This document shows, piece by piece, positions 11,462-21,415 of a stretch of 64,000 nt of DNA; position 1 is the first letter of the stretch, and every line of letters starts with the position of its first letter. The stretch is from Arachnopeziza araneosa. Taxonomy: Eukaryota; Ascomycota; Leotiomycetes; Helotiales; Arachnopezizaceae. The translations under genes were made by a program, and so were the position numbers. The notes under the pieces are model-generated. The model saw only the letters and a program-made list of their open reading frames with translations, did no database searches and was not told the origin of the DNA. The stretch is taken from the NCBI GenBank assembly GCA_003988855.1, contig QYAI01000013.1:124001-188000 (forward strand), read 5' to 3'.

Positions 11462-12778
11462 CTATCTCTTCCCCTTTCTCCTGCCACCAATCGATTTCCT
11501 CCGTACGGGTTTCTCTTTCTCTGGTTCGGGCTCCACGATGATCTCCACACCATTCCTTGGATCATCGTCGTTACTCTTATCCTCACTAGCCTCGCTGCCA
11601 TCATCACCTAGCTCATCTCTATCATCCTTTCGACTTCTATAGACAGTAGGATCAGAAGGTACTCTGGCTGCAGCGGAGTACTCTGCTGGAAGGCTTCGTC
11701 GAACTGTAGAATAAGAGACATCTGCAGGTCCAGAGTAGTTGCGCCGACTCTGAGCCTGTAGGTACTGCTGAGGGACTGATGGGCCATCTGAATCGACTTG
11801 ATACTCGAAAGGATCTAAAGGACGTTGAGTTGCGGAATTGCGATGTGAACTTGTTGGCGCCCATTCATGCTCGTCAGGCAATGGACGTCTTGAACCAGAG
11901 CTAGAAGACGAACCGGGACGAGCTCCATCTGAATAATGACGGTTTGAGTCATGACCGACAGCGGCTGGCGTACCTTCGGAGAATCGACCGCCAGGTACAC
12001 CAGGAGGAGGTAGGCCCATTCGTTGTTGAACAGTTGCTGAGCGAGGTCGACCTGGTGAATTACGGTGTAAGCCAGCTTGAGGTGGATAGTAACCCAAGGG
12101 GGCGTAATTGACACTGTCCACCCCTTGAACTAGCATTCCAGGCGCACCTCCCTTTGGAAGAGATTGAGAAGCAATCTCGTCATGAACCCTGGAATGAGAC
12201 ATGCCTCTTCTCCGGCTAGTAGGTCGGCTTTGTTCAGCAATAACCGGTGCAGCTATTGGTACTGAAATGGTCCTGCTATCTCGCCTTTTCTCACGATCAC
12301 TGCCACCACTCGAACCGCTTCCTTTCCGCGCCTTGACAGTTGCAGCAACTTGCATTCGTTTCCTCCGTTTCTCCAACGCATCCAACTCCTCTGGGTTGAG
12401 TTTCACTTCCGTCTTTCCTTTTTCTTGAGCACGACGAATTCGAGCCAGTGCCGACTGTACAAGCGCCTCCTCCCTCTCCCGTAGAGCATCATGAGTCGTA
12501 TCTGTAGTCTCGTTCTCAGATTCTGACGAAGACTCCAAAGACTCCTCAGTTTGATAATAATAGCTTTTTCTTGATCGTGTTGCAGCCAAATCCGTACCAG
12601 TAAAACGCAGTCGGTCGCTAGAAAACCTTTTCTCTACCGCCAAACCAGCCCCTTGTGCATCCATATCATCACTATCAAGTTCCTCCACAACTCTCTCTTC
12701 ATACATCGCCCGCTCTCTCTCCCACTGCTTCCGCCTTTTGCTCCCTTTCGCCCCCGGTGGTCTTCCCCAATGGGGCAT
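11462..12778 (-). CDS. Basic, low-complexity protein of unknown function (438 aa)
   Basis: A single uninterrupted exon starts MPHWGRPPGAKGSKRRKQW. It has a charged N-terminus, a Ser/Glu/Thr acidic patch (EESLESSSESENETTD), a helical charged region near residues 95-150 (REREEALVQSALARIRRAQEKG), a long Ser/Arg/Pro/Tyr-rich middle and a basic tail (RRKSIGGRRKGKR). No known domain is visible. It is probably nuclear or scaffold-like by composition, which is inference. Its start lies only 26 bp after the stop of the PRA1 gene on the same strand. The frame also stays open upstream of this ATG as far as a TGA inside the end of the PRA1 gene, so the true start or transcript layout is uncertain. Confidence 0.7.
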   Translation of the reverse strand: MPHWGRPPGAKGSKRRKQWERERAMYEERVVEELDSDDMDAQGAGLAVEKRFSSDRLRFTGTDLAATRSRKSYYYQTEESLESSSESENETTDTTHDALREREEALVQSALARIRRAQEKGKTEVKLNPEELDALEKRRKRMQVAATVKARKGSGSSGGSDREKRRDSRTISVPIAAPVIAEQSRPTSRRRGMSHSRVHDEIASQSLPKGGAPGMLVQGVDSVNYAPLGYYPPQAGLHRNSPGRPRSATVQQRMGLPPPGVPGGRFSEGTPAAVGHDSNRHYSDGARPGSSSSSGSRRPLPDEHEWAPTSSHRNSATQRPLDPFEYQVDSDGPSVPQQYLQAQSRRNYSGPADVSYSTVRRSLPAEYSAAARVPSDPTVYRSRKDDRDELGDDGSEASEDKSNDDDPRNGVEIIVEPEPEKEKPVRRKSIGGRRKGKR

Positions 12779-12804
12779 AAATTCGGGAGATTGCGGCCGA
12801 CCAT

Positions 12805-13335
12805 CTAGACCGCCTCCCCGGAAAAAGCCTCATCGATAGGTTTGTCCATGAATGAGGCATGGCCCAGAATAGTAAAAACACTCGCACCGACAAGCCAGAA
12901 TATAACGGAACTTATAGATGCGAAGATAGCAACAGGAATTGCAATGATTAAGAGACCAGTGTATAGTTGAGTTGTTGTTGCTTGGAATGTACCAATAACC
13001 AGGTCACGTCCATTGAGTTTGCCAATAACCCACAAGCCGCCACAAGTGAAGATGATATCGAAGAGCAAAGGGAGATTCGTCAACAAGTTGTATACGGTGA
13101 GCATGGCAAAGAGGACAACATAGTTGCTCGAGAAATAGCTAAGGTTGTAGTTGAGCCTTGACTGGACTTCGCCGAAATTGGCAGGCTTCGAGAGTCTCTT
13201 GACGTCGCAAAACTCCGAGATTGGCTTAAGGTTGGCGAACCTGGTAGCCAGAGATTGTGATCCGAGACTAGAGAATCGATCAGAAAGGTTGAGTCTCGAC
13301 GTGAGAATATCAAGTGGGATCTGTATTCTGGACAT
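12805..13335 (-). CDS. PRA1/Yip3 family prenylated Rab acceptor
   Basis: A single exon of 176 aa. The N-terminal 75 residues are hydrophilic and end in the family signature region (LKPISEFCDVKRLSKPANFGEVQSRLNYNLSYF). Two hydrophobic hairpins follow (YVVLFAMLTVYNLLTNLPLL...; TGLLIIAIPVAIFASISSVIFWLVGASV), then a short cytosolic tail ending DKPIDEAFSGEAV. This is the normal length and layout of PRA1 proteins, which bind prenylated Rab GTPases at ER/Golgi membranes and assist vesicle traffic. The start ATG at 13333-13335 matches the family N-terminus. The downstream same-strand gene begins 26 bp after its stop. Confidence 0.92.
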   Translation of the reverse strand: MSRIQIPLDILTSRLNLSDRFSSLGSQSLATRFANLKPISEFCDVKRLSKPANFGEVQSRLNYNLSYFSSNYVVLFAMLTVYNLLTNLPLLFDIIFTCGGLWVIGKLNGRDLVIGTFQATTTQLYTGLLIIAIPVAIFASISSVIFWLVGASVFTILGHASFMDKPIDEAFSGEAV

Positions 13336-14183
13336 CTTGTTGTTTGGTGAATGAGTTTGAATACGATTCGGACCTGGAAATGTTGGAGAAGGTGATGAGA
13401 CGAGGTTCGCTTATGGCAACAAAACTTAGAGGTGAATTGAGGATCTGATTTAAGTTGTTCTTGTAGGCAGACGTGAAACGGTGCGAAATGTAGTTTTGTT
13501 GATTGAAAGAGTGGCCTTGTCTTCAATAGGAGGATCGTTCCGAAATCTGTCCAAAAAAAAGTGGAAGTCAGCCACATTCGTAAGCCATCCCAGGCAGACC
13601 CAAGAAGGTAGACGCAAGAAAGTCTGCACGAACCTGCGATTGGACTTGGGATCAGAAGATGCACTCGGTATTTGTAGGCAGAGATGTGGAGGTCGTCAGT
13701 GTGGAATGCGGAATGTTTTGGTTTGTCGTTTGGTCGTGGTGGTCGTGAGGGTTGATATTTCAGGGGGCCAGGAAAGGCCAATCTCCCTCGGAAAATATTC
13801 TTCTCTAGGCTTAGCTGCCCGCCGCCGCCACCTAAGAATGAGGCCTCAGGGCTCAAACCTCCAGAGAGAGGGCGAGAGTCATGCGGCTCCTCCCAATGCC
13901 AGAGTCGGCTTTTGAGGTTGGAAGAGGGAATTGATCTTGTGTGCGAGAAAGAAGTGCCGCTGCGTCGACTCTTATAGCTCTGTCACTGCAAGGACAGCAA
14001 GTGGGTGAACACCTCCGGCTGCATGCTGCTGCTCTTTCGTGCATGCTCGCCATTGGAAACAGCAAGGCGGAAAAAAAACCCCTGCACGCCCGAAACTCCA
14101 CAACTCCATTGCTGGCCTCGAGACTTTTATATGACCAGAAGGACACATCACCGTGTGCCCTCCTCTTCCTTTCAACCAACAAC
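13336..14183. promoter_or_regulatory. Divergent intergenic region between PRA1 and ERJ5-like genes
   Basis: About 850 bp upstream of both genes. Open frames here are low complexity. No clear motif was singled out. It should carry both promoters and leaders. Confidence 0.4.
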
Positions 14184-15509
14184 ATGCGGCTTTCCTTCTA
14201 CACTGTCGGCGTGATTGCCTGTCTGATAGCCCTAGCTGCAGCCTGGAGTAAAGAAGGTAGGTTCGACCCAATTATACCTGTTCTGCACCGCAGCCCAACT
14301 CACAACTGTGCCAGATCAAGAAATCTTCCGCCTACGCGATGAAGTCGAGGCGTCCGAAGGTCTGGGAGTAACCTTTTACGATTTCGTCGGCGTCACACCT
14401 TCTGCCACACAAGACGAAATTAATAAAGGATACCGAAAAAAATCTCGTCAATTGCACCCAGACAAAGTCAAACAGAAATTTATTGCCGACAAATCTACTG
14501 GAAAGGATAAGCCTAAGAGCAAGAAGAAGCCTGGAGTTCATGTATCCAAAGGCCCTTCTGAATCCGAGATCAAAGCAACTACCAAAGCTGCCAGTGACCG
14601 TTTCGCAAGGCTTGGTATAGTGGCCAACATCCTGCGTGGAGAAGGTCGAGAACGCTACGACCATTTCCTCAGCAATGGGTTCCCCAAGTGGAAGGGAACT
14701 GGCTACTACTACGCGCGCTTTCGCCCTGGCCTTGGCTCAGTTCTCGTTGGCCTCTTCATCTTCGTTGGAGGTGGTGGTCACTGGCTTGCGCTTTACATGA
14801 GCTGGAAGCGCCAGCAGGAATTCGTAGGTAGATATATCAAATTCGCACGCCATGCTGCATGGGGTGACAATCTTGGGATACCTGGCTTGGATAACACATC
14901 CGGGACCGCAACCCCTCCAGTAGTAGCTGATGATGCCGATCCATCTGCGCAACCTTTGAACCGCAAACAACGTCGCATGCAAGAAAAAGACGCAAAGAAG
15001 GAGAGCAAAGACAAAAAGTCCAGAGTAGGGAAGGTTTCAAAAGTCTCACCTACGGCTACTCCGCCAGTCGGCGCAACTGGTCCACGAAAGCGTGTGGTTG
15101 CCGAGAATGGCAAGACCCTCGTGGTAGATTCAGTAGGCAATGTTTACCTCGAGCAAACCGACGAAGACGGCGAGATGCAGGAGTTCCTTCTTGATGTATG
15201 GTCCCCTTTCACTTATATATGATGAAACCTACTAACACTCTCTAGCCCAATGAACTTCCTCAACCTACCATCCGCGATACAGCGCTTTACCGTGCCCCTG
15301 TGTGGGTCTACACCAGTCTTGTCAATCGCTTTCTCAAGCGTGACTCAAGCTCAGCATCTGAAGATTCCGATCTTGAAGACGAGAATGTTCCTACTCCTAC
15401 CAGCAGCAGTGGAGCTGAGGATTTTGAGGTCTTGGAACAGGTCAAGACGACTGCTCAGAATGGGACGGAGAAAGCTGCCGTAAGGAGAAAGAAGAATTCA
15501 AAGAGATAG
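14184..15509 (+). CDS. ERJ5: ER J-domain membrane co-chaperone, ERJ5-like
   Basis: Three exons (14184-14256, 14315-15195, 15246-15509) give about 405 aa. An N-terminal signal peptide (MRLSFYTVGVIACLIALAAAWS) is followed by a J domain (TFYDFVGVTPSATQDEINKGYRKKS) with HPD in QLHPDKV. A Lys-rich insertion precedes the last J helix (FARLGIVANILRGEGRERYDHFL). Then comes one membrane span (GSVLVGLFIFVGGGGHWLALYMSW) and a long, basic then acidic cytosolic C-terminal region. This order (signal, lumenal J domain, one span, cytosolic tail) is that of yeast Erj5, which works with the ER-lumen Hsp70 Kar2/BiP. The start is the only one giving the signal peptide. Confidence 0.88.
14257..14314 (+). other. 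Intron 1 of the ERJ5-like gene
   Basis: Donor GTAGGT, acceptor GTGCCAG, 58 nt. It joins the signal-peptide exon (WSKE) to DQEIFRLRD. Confidence 0.85.
15196..15245 (+). other. Intron 2 of the ERJ5-like gene
   Basis: Donor GTATGG, branch CTACTAAC, acceptor CTCTAG, 50 nt. It joins EFLLD|PNELPQ and removes an in-frame stop. Confidence 0.88.
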
Positions 15510-16820
15510 AGAGCGAAGTGTAGGATAGAGGGTGAATTGGTGGGTATTTTGTACAGGCGATGGTTTTGTAGATTATGGAAAAATAAATGGGAATGGATTC
15601 GCTTTTTTGAAACTCATTATAACTTGTTCCCCCAAAAAAACCAGTAACCCTAGGTTCAAACTTACTCGGCTGTGCTGTCCTCCTGCAAGTGCAGCAAGTT
15701 ATTGCGCAGTCTTATTTGTCACAATTTCTTTTGCTACTTATGTTATGGTTTACTCAGGTTAATATATCATTGTTTTGGGTTGAAGATAGAGTTCGTCGAT
15801 TTCATGTGGACAGTCGAGCTGTGAGATTATCACATGAAGAAAAATCTTCCTTGGTCTTTATAGATTCAGGGTTCATGTCAACTTTTTGTGCTCAAAGGAA
15901 CCCTTCCATATCTCTCTTGTCCTTAATTAAGTATCCAATGGTTCTTTTTATTGCTGACAAAATCTCGCTCATCAAAAAAGTTTCATTCGTCCAAATATCC
16001 CTAGTTGATGAGGCCGACCCGATATTAAGGAGGAATGAGTAATGTAGCAGATGCTCGCGCTCGCTACGACACAGTCGGCTCGCATCTACGCGACTACGCG
16101 CCAGGATTATGGGGCTCGTTGTAAGATGTGTAAGAGCGAGAGTACAGCCTCGACAACTTATGAGAACCGCAAGCTTATTTCACTGCTATATTGGGAATTG
16201 AAATCGGCGTCAAAGCTGTCTTTCGCGCTTGTAGGATCGGTAGTCGGTAATCAGAAATCAATGCTAAAACGTAATTTACTTCTCTTTCTCCCTGTACAGT
16301 GCCAGATGCACTTTCGATTATCCACTTGTGATCCTCAAGGCAGAATATCAATCGTTAGTCGAATCTAGAGAACTCAAATAAATCTCGAAATATTACAAAA
16401 TTGGTTCGTGCACCTTCAATTGGTCTGGTTTCTATATTAGCTTGTTACACAGGGCATTGAAATATCACGTAAACGATCCTGTAATCATTTGAGGCTCTGT
16501 CATTTCGCAATACAATCAGCGAGTTTCAGCAGTTTCTGCGCCTCCATGAGGATTCAAGATGTAAATGCATGGCGTATTTCGAAACTGCTTCGCTCTTGTA
16601 GTCAGCATCCTTCAACACCTCGTAGGTTATCAGTGCAACTTCTAGCCTCTATTGAAGGTTTGAAAGGCCCTATATATTCGAGCTGCCTCTCACTGTGAAT
16701 ATGGCCATCAACTCAAGCATCTCATACTTCATACTTCATACTTCACACTGCACAGCAGATATCTCTGTTTCCAATAACTCCTTACAGTCAACAATATTTT
16801 ACATCCACCAGATCTTCAAG
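15510..16820. other. AT-rich intergenic stretch; TATA box before a secreted-protein gene
   Basis: About 1.3 kb with many A/T runs and no convincing gene. A short less AT-rich island lies near 16050-16110. The end of the stretch has a TATATAT element at 16671-16677, about 145 bp before the start of the next gene, and a short run of CATACTT repeats at about 16725-16745. Confidence 0.5.
16671..16677 (+). promoter_or_regulatory. Probable TATA box of the small secreted protein gene
   Basis: TATATAT lies about 145 bp upstream of the ATG at 16821, on the correct strand, in the expected position for a short leader. Assignment by position only. Confidence 0.4.
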
Positions 16821-17249
16821 ATGAAATCCGCCATTGCATTCGTTAGCCTTCTTTTCCCTCTTCTGGCGCTTGCAGATGACTACCCATACATCAATGGTTA
16901 CCAAACTCAATGTGGCGGCCTCGTTCAGTCTGGTCCTGGCGCAAACCAAGAGGGCGAGGTTGGAGCGCAAACATGGAATGTGAATGTCGCTGTATCCGAC
17001 CTGATTGAAAACGGCGTCGAATGCCAAACCCTTGAGAGCCACCTCACCAATCAGGGACTGAACCCCCAGAACTTCGACTGCGACAAGAGCTGGAATGGCC
17101 CGACTTGGGCAGCTGTCATTGCTGGTTTTAGTCTCGACGGCCCTGGAAACTCTTCTCCTCAAATTGCTGCTGCCATCAATGCTGGCGCTCCCGCCGGTGA
17201 CGTTCCTTGTGACAACTGTTGCGACCCCGAGATCGAAACTTTGGAATAG
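16821..17249 (+). CDS. Small secreted cysteine-containing protein (142 aa), effector-like
   Basis: A single exon. The signal peptide is clear: MKSAIAFVSLLFPLLALA, with cleavage likely after ALA. The mature part (about 124 aa) carries six cysteines: TQCGG, VECQT, FDCDK and the cluster PCDNCC near the C-terminus. It is acidic and rich in Asn, Gly and Ala. An upstream in-frame ATG (16695) exists but would bury the signal peptide, so 16821 is chosen. I do not recognise a family. Small secreted proteins with paired cysteines in fungi may be effectors, antimicrobial proteins or surface proteins; the sequence does not tell which. It stands alone between AT-rich flanks. Confidence 0.85.
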   Translation: MKSAIAFVSLLFPLLALADDYPYINGYQTQCGGLVQSGPGANQEGEVGAQTWNVNVAVSDLIENGVECQTLESHLTNQGLNPQNFDCDKSWNGPTWAAVIAGFSLDGPGNSSPQIAAAINAGAPAGDVPCDNCCDPEIETLE

Positions 17250-17743
17250 GTAGCGCATGAGAACTGTTCGAAGGTTCTGCATAAATGGAGGACTTAGGGA
17301 GGCTATTGTGGATTATACAGCGTGGTAAAATTGACTGTGCAGTGACTGTTTTGGGTTCGTTGGTTGTATTTTTATATAGAGTCGTGCATTGTTTGATATA
17401 TAAGCAATTAGCATTAAATCAGATGTACTTGCTGGTGACTTTCTTTGTGAGAACTTGGCCAGAGCTCGAGAAAAATGCATTTTGAGAGAACGAATTGCCA
17501 GAGTGGTGACTATGCTGACCGTTGCAGATTGAAGGAGAACAAAGGTTTCTAAATGATACGGCTAATTAAAAATGTAGAGAGCTCCTTTTTAGCCACTTTT
17601 TGTAAGCCTATTATGATTAAAATTCCTGCACTGTCCACGAAATAAAAGAAAAGAAACGTTTTCTATCACAAACTGAAGGAAGATCCAAAAGTTTAGTTGT
17701 ATAATACCCACGCTGAAATAGATATAAACTCTTCGTACACGAT
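17250..17743. other. Short AT-rich convergent intergenic region
   Basis: About 490 bp between the 3' ends of two convergent genes. Only short open frames; probably 3' UTRs. Confidence 0.5.
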
Positions 17744-19480
17744 TCAAACTCTCTCTAAATCTACTCTCATGATTCTCGGACTCACACTCCTTGCAATTCC
17801 ATCTTTGGTCACTGTAATCACAAACTCATCATTTGCCACTCCACCCCAATAGATTCCATCCACATTTTCCCAACTATGACAATTTGCCGCAAAGGTACCG
17901 CTAAGTACCGGTGCAGCCAAGTCATCAAACACAGCTCTAAAGCCGACTTCTGTCTCTCCATTCTCATTCATTTTTCTTAGTCCCGAAGGATATAGTCTCG
18001 TACTTGGAGCTGCAAGAGCCGATGCCAATACATCCGTACCATTGCTAATCCAGTTGCTGACACCTAGTCCTGGTTTCTTCGGATCTGTATTGAAGGTGAT
18101 GCTTGAGTTCAAGGTTTTATCAGAAGCGGTATACGTCCCGGAGTAAGTCGTCTCGGCTTCTTGTCGAGCAGCATCTTCTAAGGCAGGCCCTAAAGTATCT
18201 ATTACCATGTTTGCTAATTGGGCAACAGTAACCATGGAACTGTCACCAGCAGCTAAAATGGTAAAGCCAAAATCCCATTCAGGAACCATGGCCATCATGG
18301 AAGAATAACCTGGGACATCGCCAGATTTTGTGTAGACATCTACGACGCGAGAGTTGGGCGTACTGAAGTATCGAAATATTTCCCAAGGAGCTCCAACAGC
18401 AGAGAGAGGGTCTGAGATGAAGGATTGTGGCTTGAGCCAGCGGCGGGTAATGCTTGGCGATAGTAAGGTAGAGGTTAGGATGGAGCGGGTAAGAGCAGTA
18501 AAGTTGTCAGGGGTAGTAAACATCCCTCCTGCGGAGTTTTCATCACCAAAGCTAATAGGCCATGATGATCCGTTCGGAATGATACCTGTGGAGTTGTCTA
18601 CCGGGATATTCCAGGAAGAACCAGTGAGTTTGAGAGGCGTGAAAACCGAATCTTGAACTAATGTTGCAAAATCGACTCCAGTGATGTCTTCCAAAACATA
18701 GCCCAAGATTTGGAAGGCTGCGTTAGAGTATATTGGAGATCGTCCAGGAGCATACACAGGATGACGCTTTGTGAACCCGGCGAAGAATTGGGCTCGGGTG
18801 CAAAATGAGCCTCCAGCACACGCAACGACTTCTGACGACTTCAAAGGCGGCAGACCTAGAGCTGATGTATCAGCACCAGAGTCCAAGGCACCATCCAGTT
18901 CCCCAAATCCAGAGAAGTCTCGTCCAATTCCTGCTAGATGACTTGTAAGGTCACGAACTGTAATAGAGTCCCATGGTACATGGTCAACCCGGTCGTCTGT
19001 TGCATTCAAGGCTTTTGAAGCTGCTAGAAGCTCCGGAACATATTTAGTCAATGGATCGTTGAGCTTGGTCTCACCAGTCCGAAGGAGGAATGTGTAAACG
19101 GAAACGGCTTTCGTGCTACTTCCAATTCGATACACAGTATTTGAATCAACTTTCTTGACACCATACCGATAGGAAACTACTGAACGAGCTGTATGGTGCT
19201 TTGTTAGTAATGAGCGAGACTCCTGTGTCGAAAATACTTCTATGGAGTATGAGGTATTGACGCTATCAAAAGGTATTCCGTAGGAGGTGCTTCTGTTAGA
19301 AGTTGTCTGCTCAAGGATTTGCGAGAGGTTGTGAATAGCTGATTGAAAGCTCGTGCTGGAGGAAAGACTCGTCGGCGGTGGAAAATCGGGACCAACCAAG
19401 GGACAATTCTTAGAAGCATACACCAACATGGGAAATGCCATCCCAAGAAGAGCAACATTCAGAAAAGCCTGGCAAAACAT
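17744..19480 (-). CDS. Secreted beta-lactamase-fold serine hydrolase (PF00144 type)
   Basis: A single exon of 578 aa. An N-terminal hydrophobic signal (FLNVALLGMAFPMLVYAS) precedes the mature domain. The catalytic SxxK is at residues 121-124 (IGSSTK) and the YxN motif at 251-253 (PIYSNAAF). DLTSHLAGIGRD near residue 178-189 matches the family's conserved turn. The C-terminal 150 residues form a beta-rich extension with several N-glycosylation sites. These class C beta-lactamase-related enzymes cleave esters or amides with an active-site serine; fungal members are often secreted and some sit in polyketide clusters. No such cluster is seen here, so the substrate is unknown. A TATATATT element is present upstream near 19563. 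Confidence 0.88.
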   Translation of the reverse strand: MFCQAFLNVALLGMAFPMLVYASKNCPLVGPDFPPPTSLSSSTSFQSAIHNLSQILEQTTSNRSTSYGIPFDSVNTSYSIEVFSTQESRSLLTKHHTARSVVSYRYGVKKVDSNTVYRIGSSTKAVSVYTFLLRTGETKLNDPLTKYVPELLAASKALNATDDRVDHVPWDSITVRDLTSHLAGIGRDFSGFGELDGALDSGADTSALGLPPLKSSEVVACAGGSFCTRAQFFAGFTKRHPVYAPGRSPIYSNAAFQILGYVLEDITGVDFATLVQDSVFTPLKLTGSSWNIPVDNSTGIIPNGSSWPISFGDENSAGGMFTTPDNFTALTRSILTSTLLSPSITRRWLKPQSFISDPLSAVGAPWEIFRYFSTPNSRVVDVYTKSGDVPGYSSMMAMVPEWDFGFTILAAGDSSMVTVAQLANMVIDTLGPALEDAARQEAETTYSGTYTASDKTLNSSITFNTDPKKPGLGVSNWISNGTDVLASALAAPSTRLYPSGLRKMNENGETEVGFRAVFDDLAAPVLSGTFAANCHSWENVDGIYWGGVANDEFVITVTKDGIARSVSPRIMRVDLERV

Positions 19481-20076
19481 TTTGGTAGTTTTAGAAGAGA
19501 TATTAATTTTAGCGTACTAAAGCATAGAGGGATGTAGATATACATTCAGAACCGAATGGCTTTATATATTTAATATGTCGTCTTGAATTGCGCCAAGCTC
19601 CACGCAATATACTCAGCCATTTCGAAGCTAGGAGCAGAGGAGCAAGAGTATACATGCTAGGAAAGGTGATATCGAGACATGGGAGCAGTAAAATTCACCT
19701 ATCACAACTGGGCTAACAGCTTGTCCCCTGACTGGAAGATGTCCAACTCCATATAAGCTTTTTCAACTTTACTCGTTGAATATCATCTTCTTCTCCTCGC
19801 CGCATTTATGTAAGCAGCATCATCTATGCGATTGGTTAGATCGGACGACCCGAAAAAAACATACGTAAACGCAGATTAAAGAATGTGGCTAAGTAGCTAG
19901 GATGATAAGCAGAACAAACTTCCTATGCTCGAGGAACAAGCAAGGCTGACGGTGCAAGAATCTTTCATTGTGGCACTCCATAGGCAGCATTTTATAAACC
20001 ACAGCGCCGGAACCGACCCTCCAGACAGTTAGATTTGTACAAGGTTGATCAACTCAATAACCATTCCGCTTAAGAA
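19481..20076. other. Intergenic region upstream of the serine hydrolase
   Basis: About 600 bp holding the hydrolase promoter and the kinase gene's 3' UTR. A TTTATATATT element at 19561-19570 sits about 85 bp upstream of the hydrolase start. No gene seen. Confidence 0.45.
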
Positions 20077-21415
20077 CTATGAAGCCCCGTCCTCTGGTAG
20101 CTCTTCAATAACGCCTTGAACGATTTCAATCAACTCATTCACGTCCGGGCGCTCTGCGGGCTCAACCTTCAGACATTTCCTTACAACTTCCCTAATGCTT
20201 TCACTAATCTCACTATCTTCGCTTTGGCCGGTCTGGTTCGTAGCCTTCTTTTTTCCACCTGCTCCCTCATCTGGGAATCTCCAATCGCCACCCAGTACAC
20301 ACATACTTAAGCTGCCGCCAGTCTCGTCACTGCGCATCTCAAACGGTGATTTTCCAACAAGACATGCGTAGAGCGTGCATCCTAAGGACCAGATATCGAC
20401 CTTTGTGTCAATAATGCTACCAGTTTTGACATCGAATAGCTCGGGAGCTCGATAAGGCATGGTAGAATGCTCTGCAGCTGTATCCTGAACAGCTAGGGCA
20501 AGAGACCTTGAGGTAATGGGTGTGGGCGATGGTGCTAACGACCCTAGATCCATGAGAATTGGTTGTTCTCCATCGTCATCAATCATAATGTTCCCTGCTG
20601 ACTTTTAGAGCTTTATTCAACGTAAGAGCTCGGTGCTTACCTGGCTTGATATCCCTGTGTGAGTACGCTCTAATTTGGCCAGGCGCAATACCTTCTTGAC
20701 TCTGGGTAACCTCTCCGTCCATTAGTGGCTCTTGCTGCTCACTGTCCGGATCAACCTCCCTGCCCCTTTGCCTCCCCCGCCTTCCTTCGGCCTCCTCTGC
20801 GGCATCTTCATCCGCCCGCGCCGCCTGTCCTCTTATTCTCTTCGCATTCTGCTGGCTATTAGATCCTCCTGGGCCTCCTTGTACTTTGTAATAGTGCATA
20901 GCCTTCAATGCCTTACACACTCCCAAAAACAAAACCATCAGTTTCTTCTCCGGAAACTTTGTATGATTGACTAGATTCGCATTGATGATATCTTGAAGGT
21001 TGCCCCTCCGGTAATAAGGAAGGAGTATGTAGACAGTCTTTGCGCCTGGGTCTGACCTATCAGACGATACGCAATAGTCCACGCTGTGAATAATGTTTGG
21101 ATTCAGAGAAAACAAAGCATAAGCCTCAACTTCCTTCATTGCTTGCGCAACGGATTCTTGACCGAAAGGACATCGAATTTTCTTCAGCGCATATAGTGCT
21201 TCATTGCTAGTATCCTGGACTAGATATACATATGAAAATCCTCCCTGTGTTATCATGGTAAGCACAACCTCAAGCTTGTCATGTCAAAGTCATACCTCGC
21301 CAAGTAATCGCAGGATCTTGAAGCTCCGGTTATTGATTTTCAGTGATGGAGAGCCAGGAAAACAGCTCATACAATTCGTGAGCGTGTATACGAGATCAAG
21401 GAAGTACTGTGCCAT
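20077..21415 (-). CDS. ENV7: Ser/Thr kinase of the NAK family, STK16/Env7-like
   Basis: Three exons (21415-21296, 21244-20641, 20594-20077) give about 413 aa. The N-terminus MAQYFLDLVYTLTNCMSCF carries Cys14 and Cys17, in the place where STK16/Env7 proteins are acylated. Kinase motifs are intact: glycine loop GEGGFSYV (39-46), ATP lysine in ALKKI (about 61), HRDIKPGN (236-243), DLG in place of DFG (257-259) and MPYRAPELF. About 70 residues of Gly/Arg/Glu-rich sequence (about 161-232) are inserted just before HRD. In yeast, Env7 sits on the vacuole membrane and limits vacuole fusion; STK16 acts at the Golgi. Orthology is strong by motif, location is inference. It shares a 661-bp divergent region with the peptidase gene. 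Confidence 0.9.
20595..20640 (-). other. Intron 2 of the STK16/Env7-like kinase
   Basis: Donor GTAAGC, acceptor GTCAGCAG, 46 nt. It splits the catalytic loop between HRDIKP and GNIMI. Confidence 0.88.
21245..21295 (-). other. Intron 1 of the STK16/Env7-like kinase
   Basis: Donor GTATGA, acceptor AACACAG, 51 nt. It joins LLGE|GGFSYVYL and so builds the glycine-rich loop. Confidence 0.88.

Noticed and set aside
9201..15509. Two J-domain genes and PRA1 as a functional ER cluster
   Set aside because: Only the ERJ5-like protein has a signal peptide. Neighbourhood alone is weak evidence in fungi.
17744..19480. Beta-lactamase-fold gene as part of a polyketide cluster
   Set aside because: Such hydrolases do occur in clusters, but no synthase, oxidoreductase or transporter genes lie next to it.
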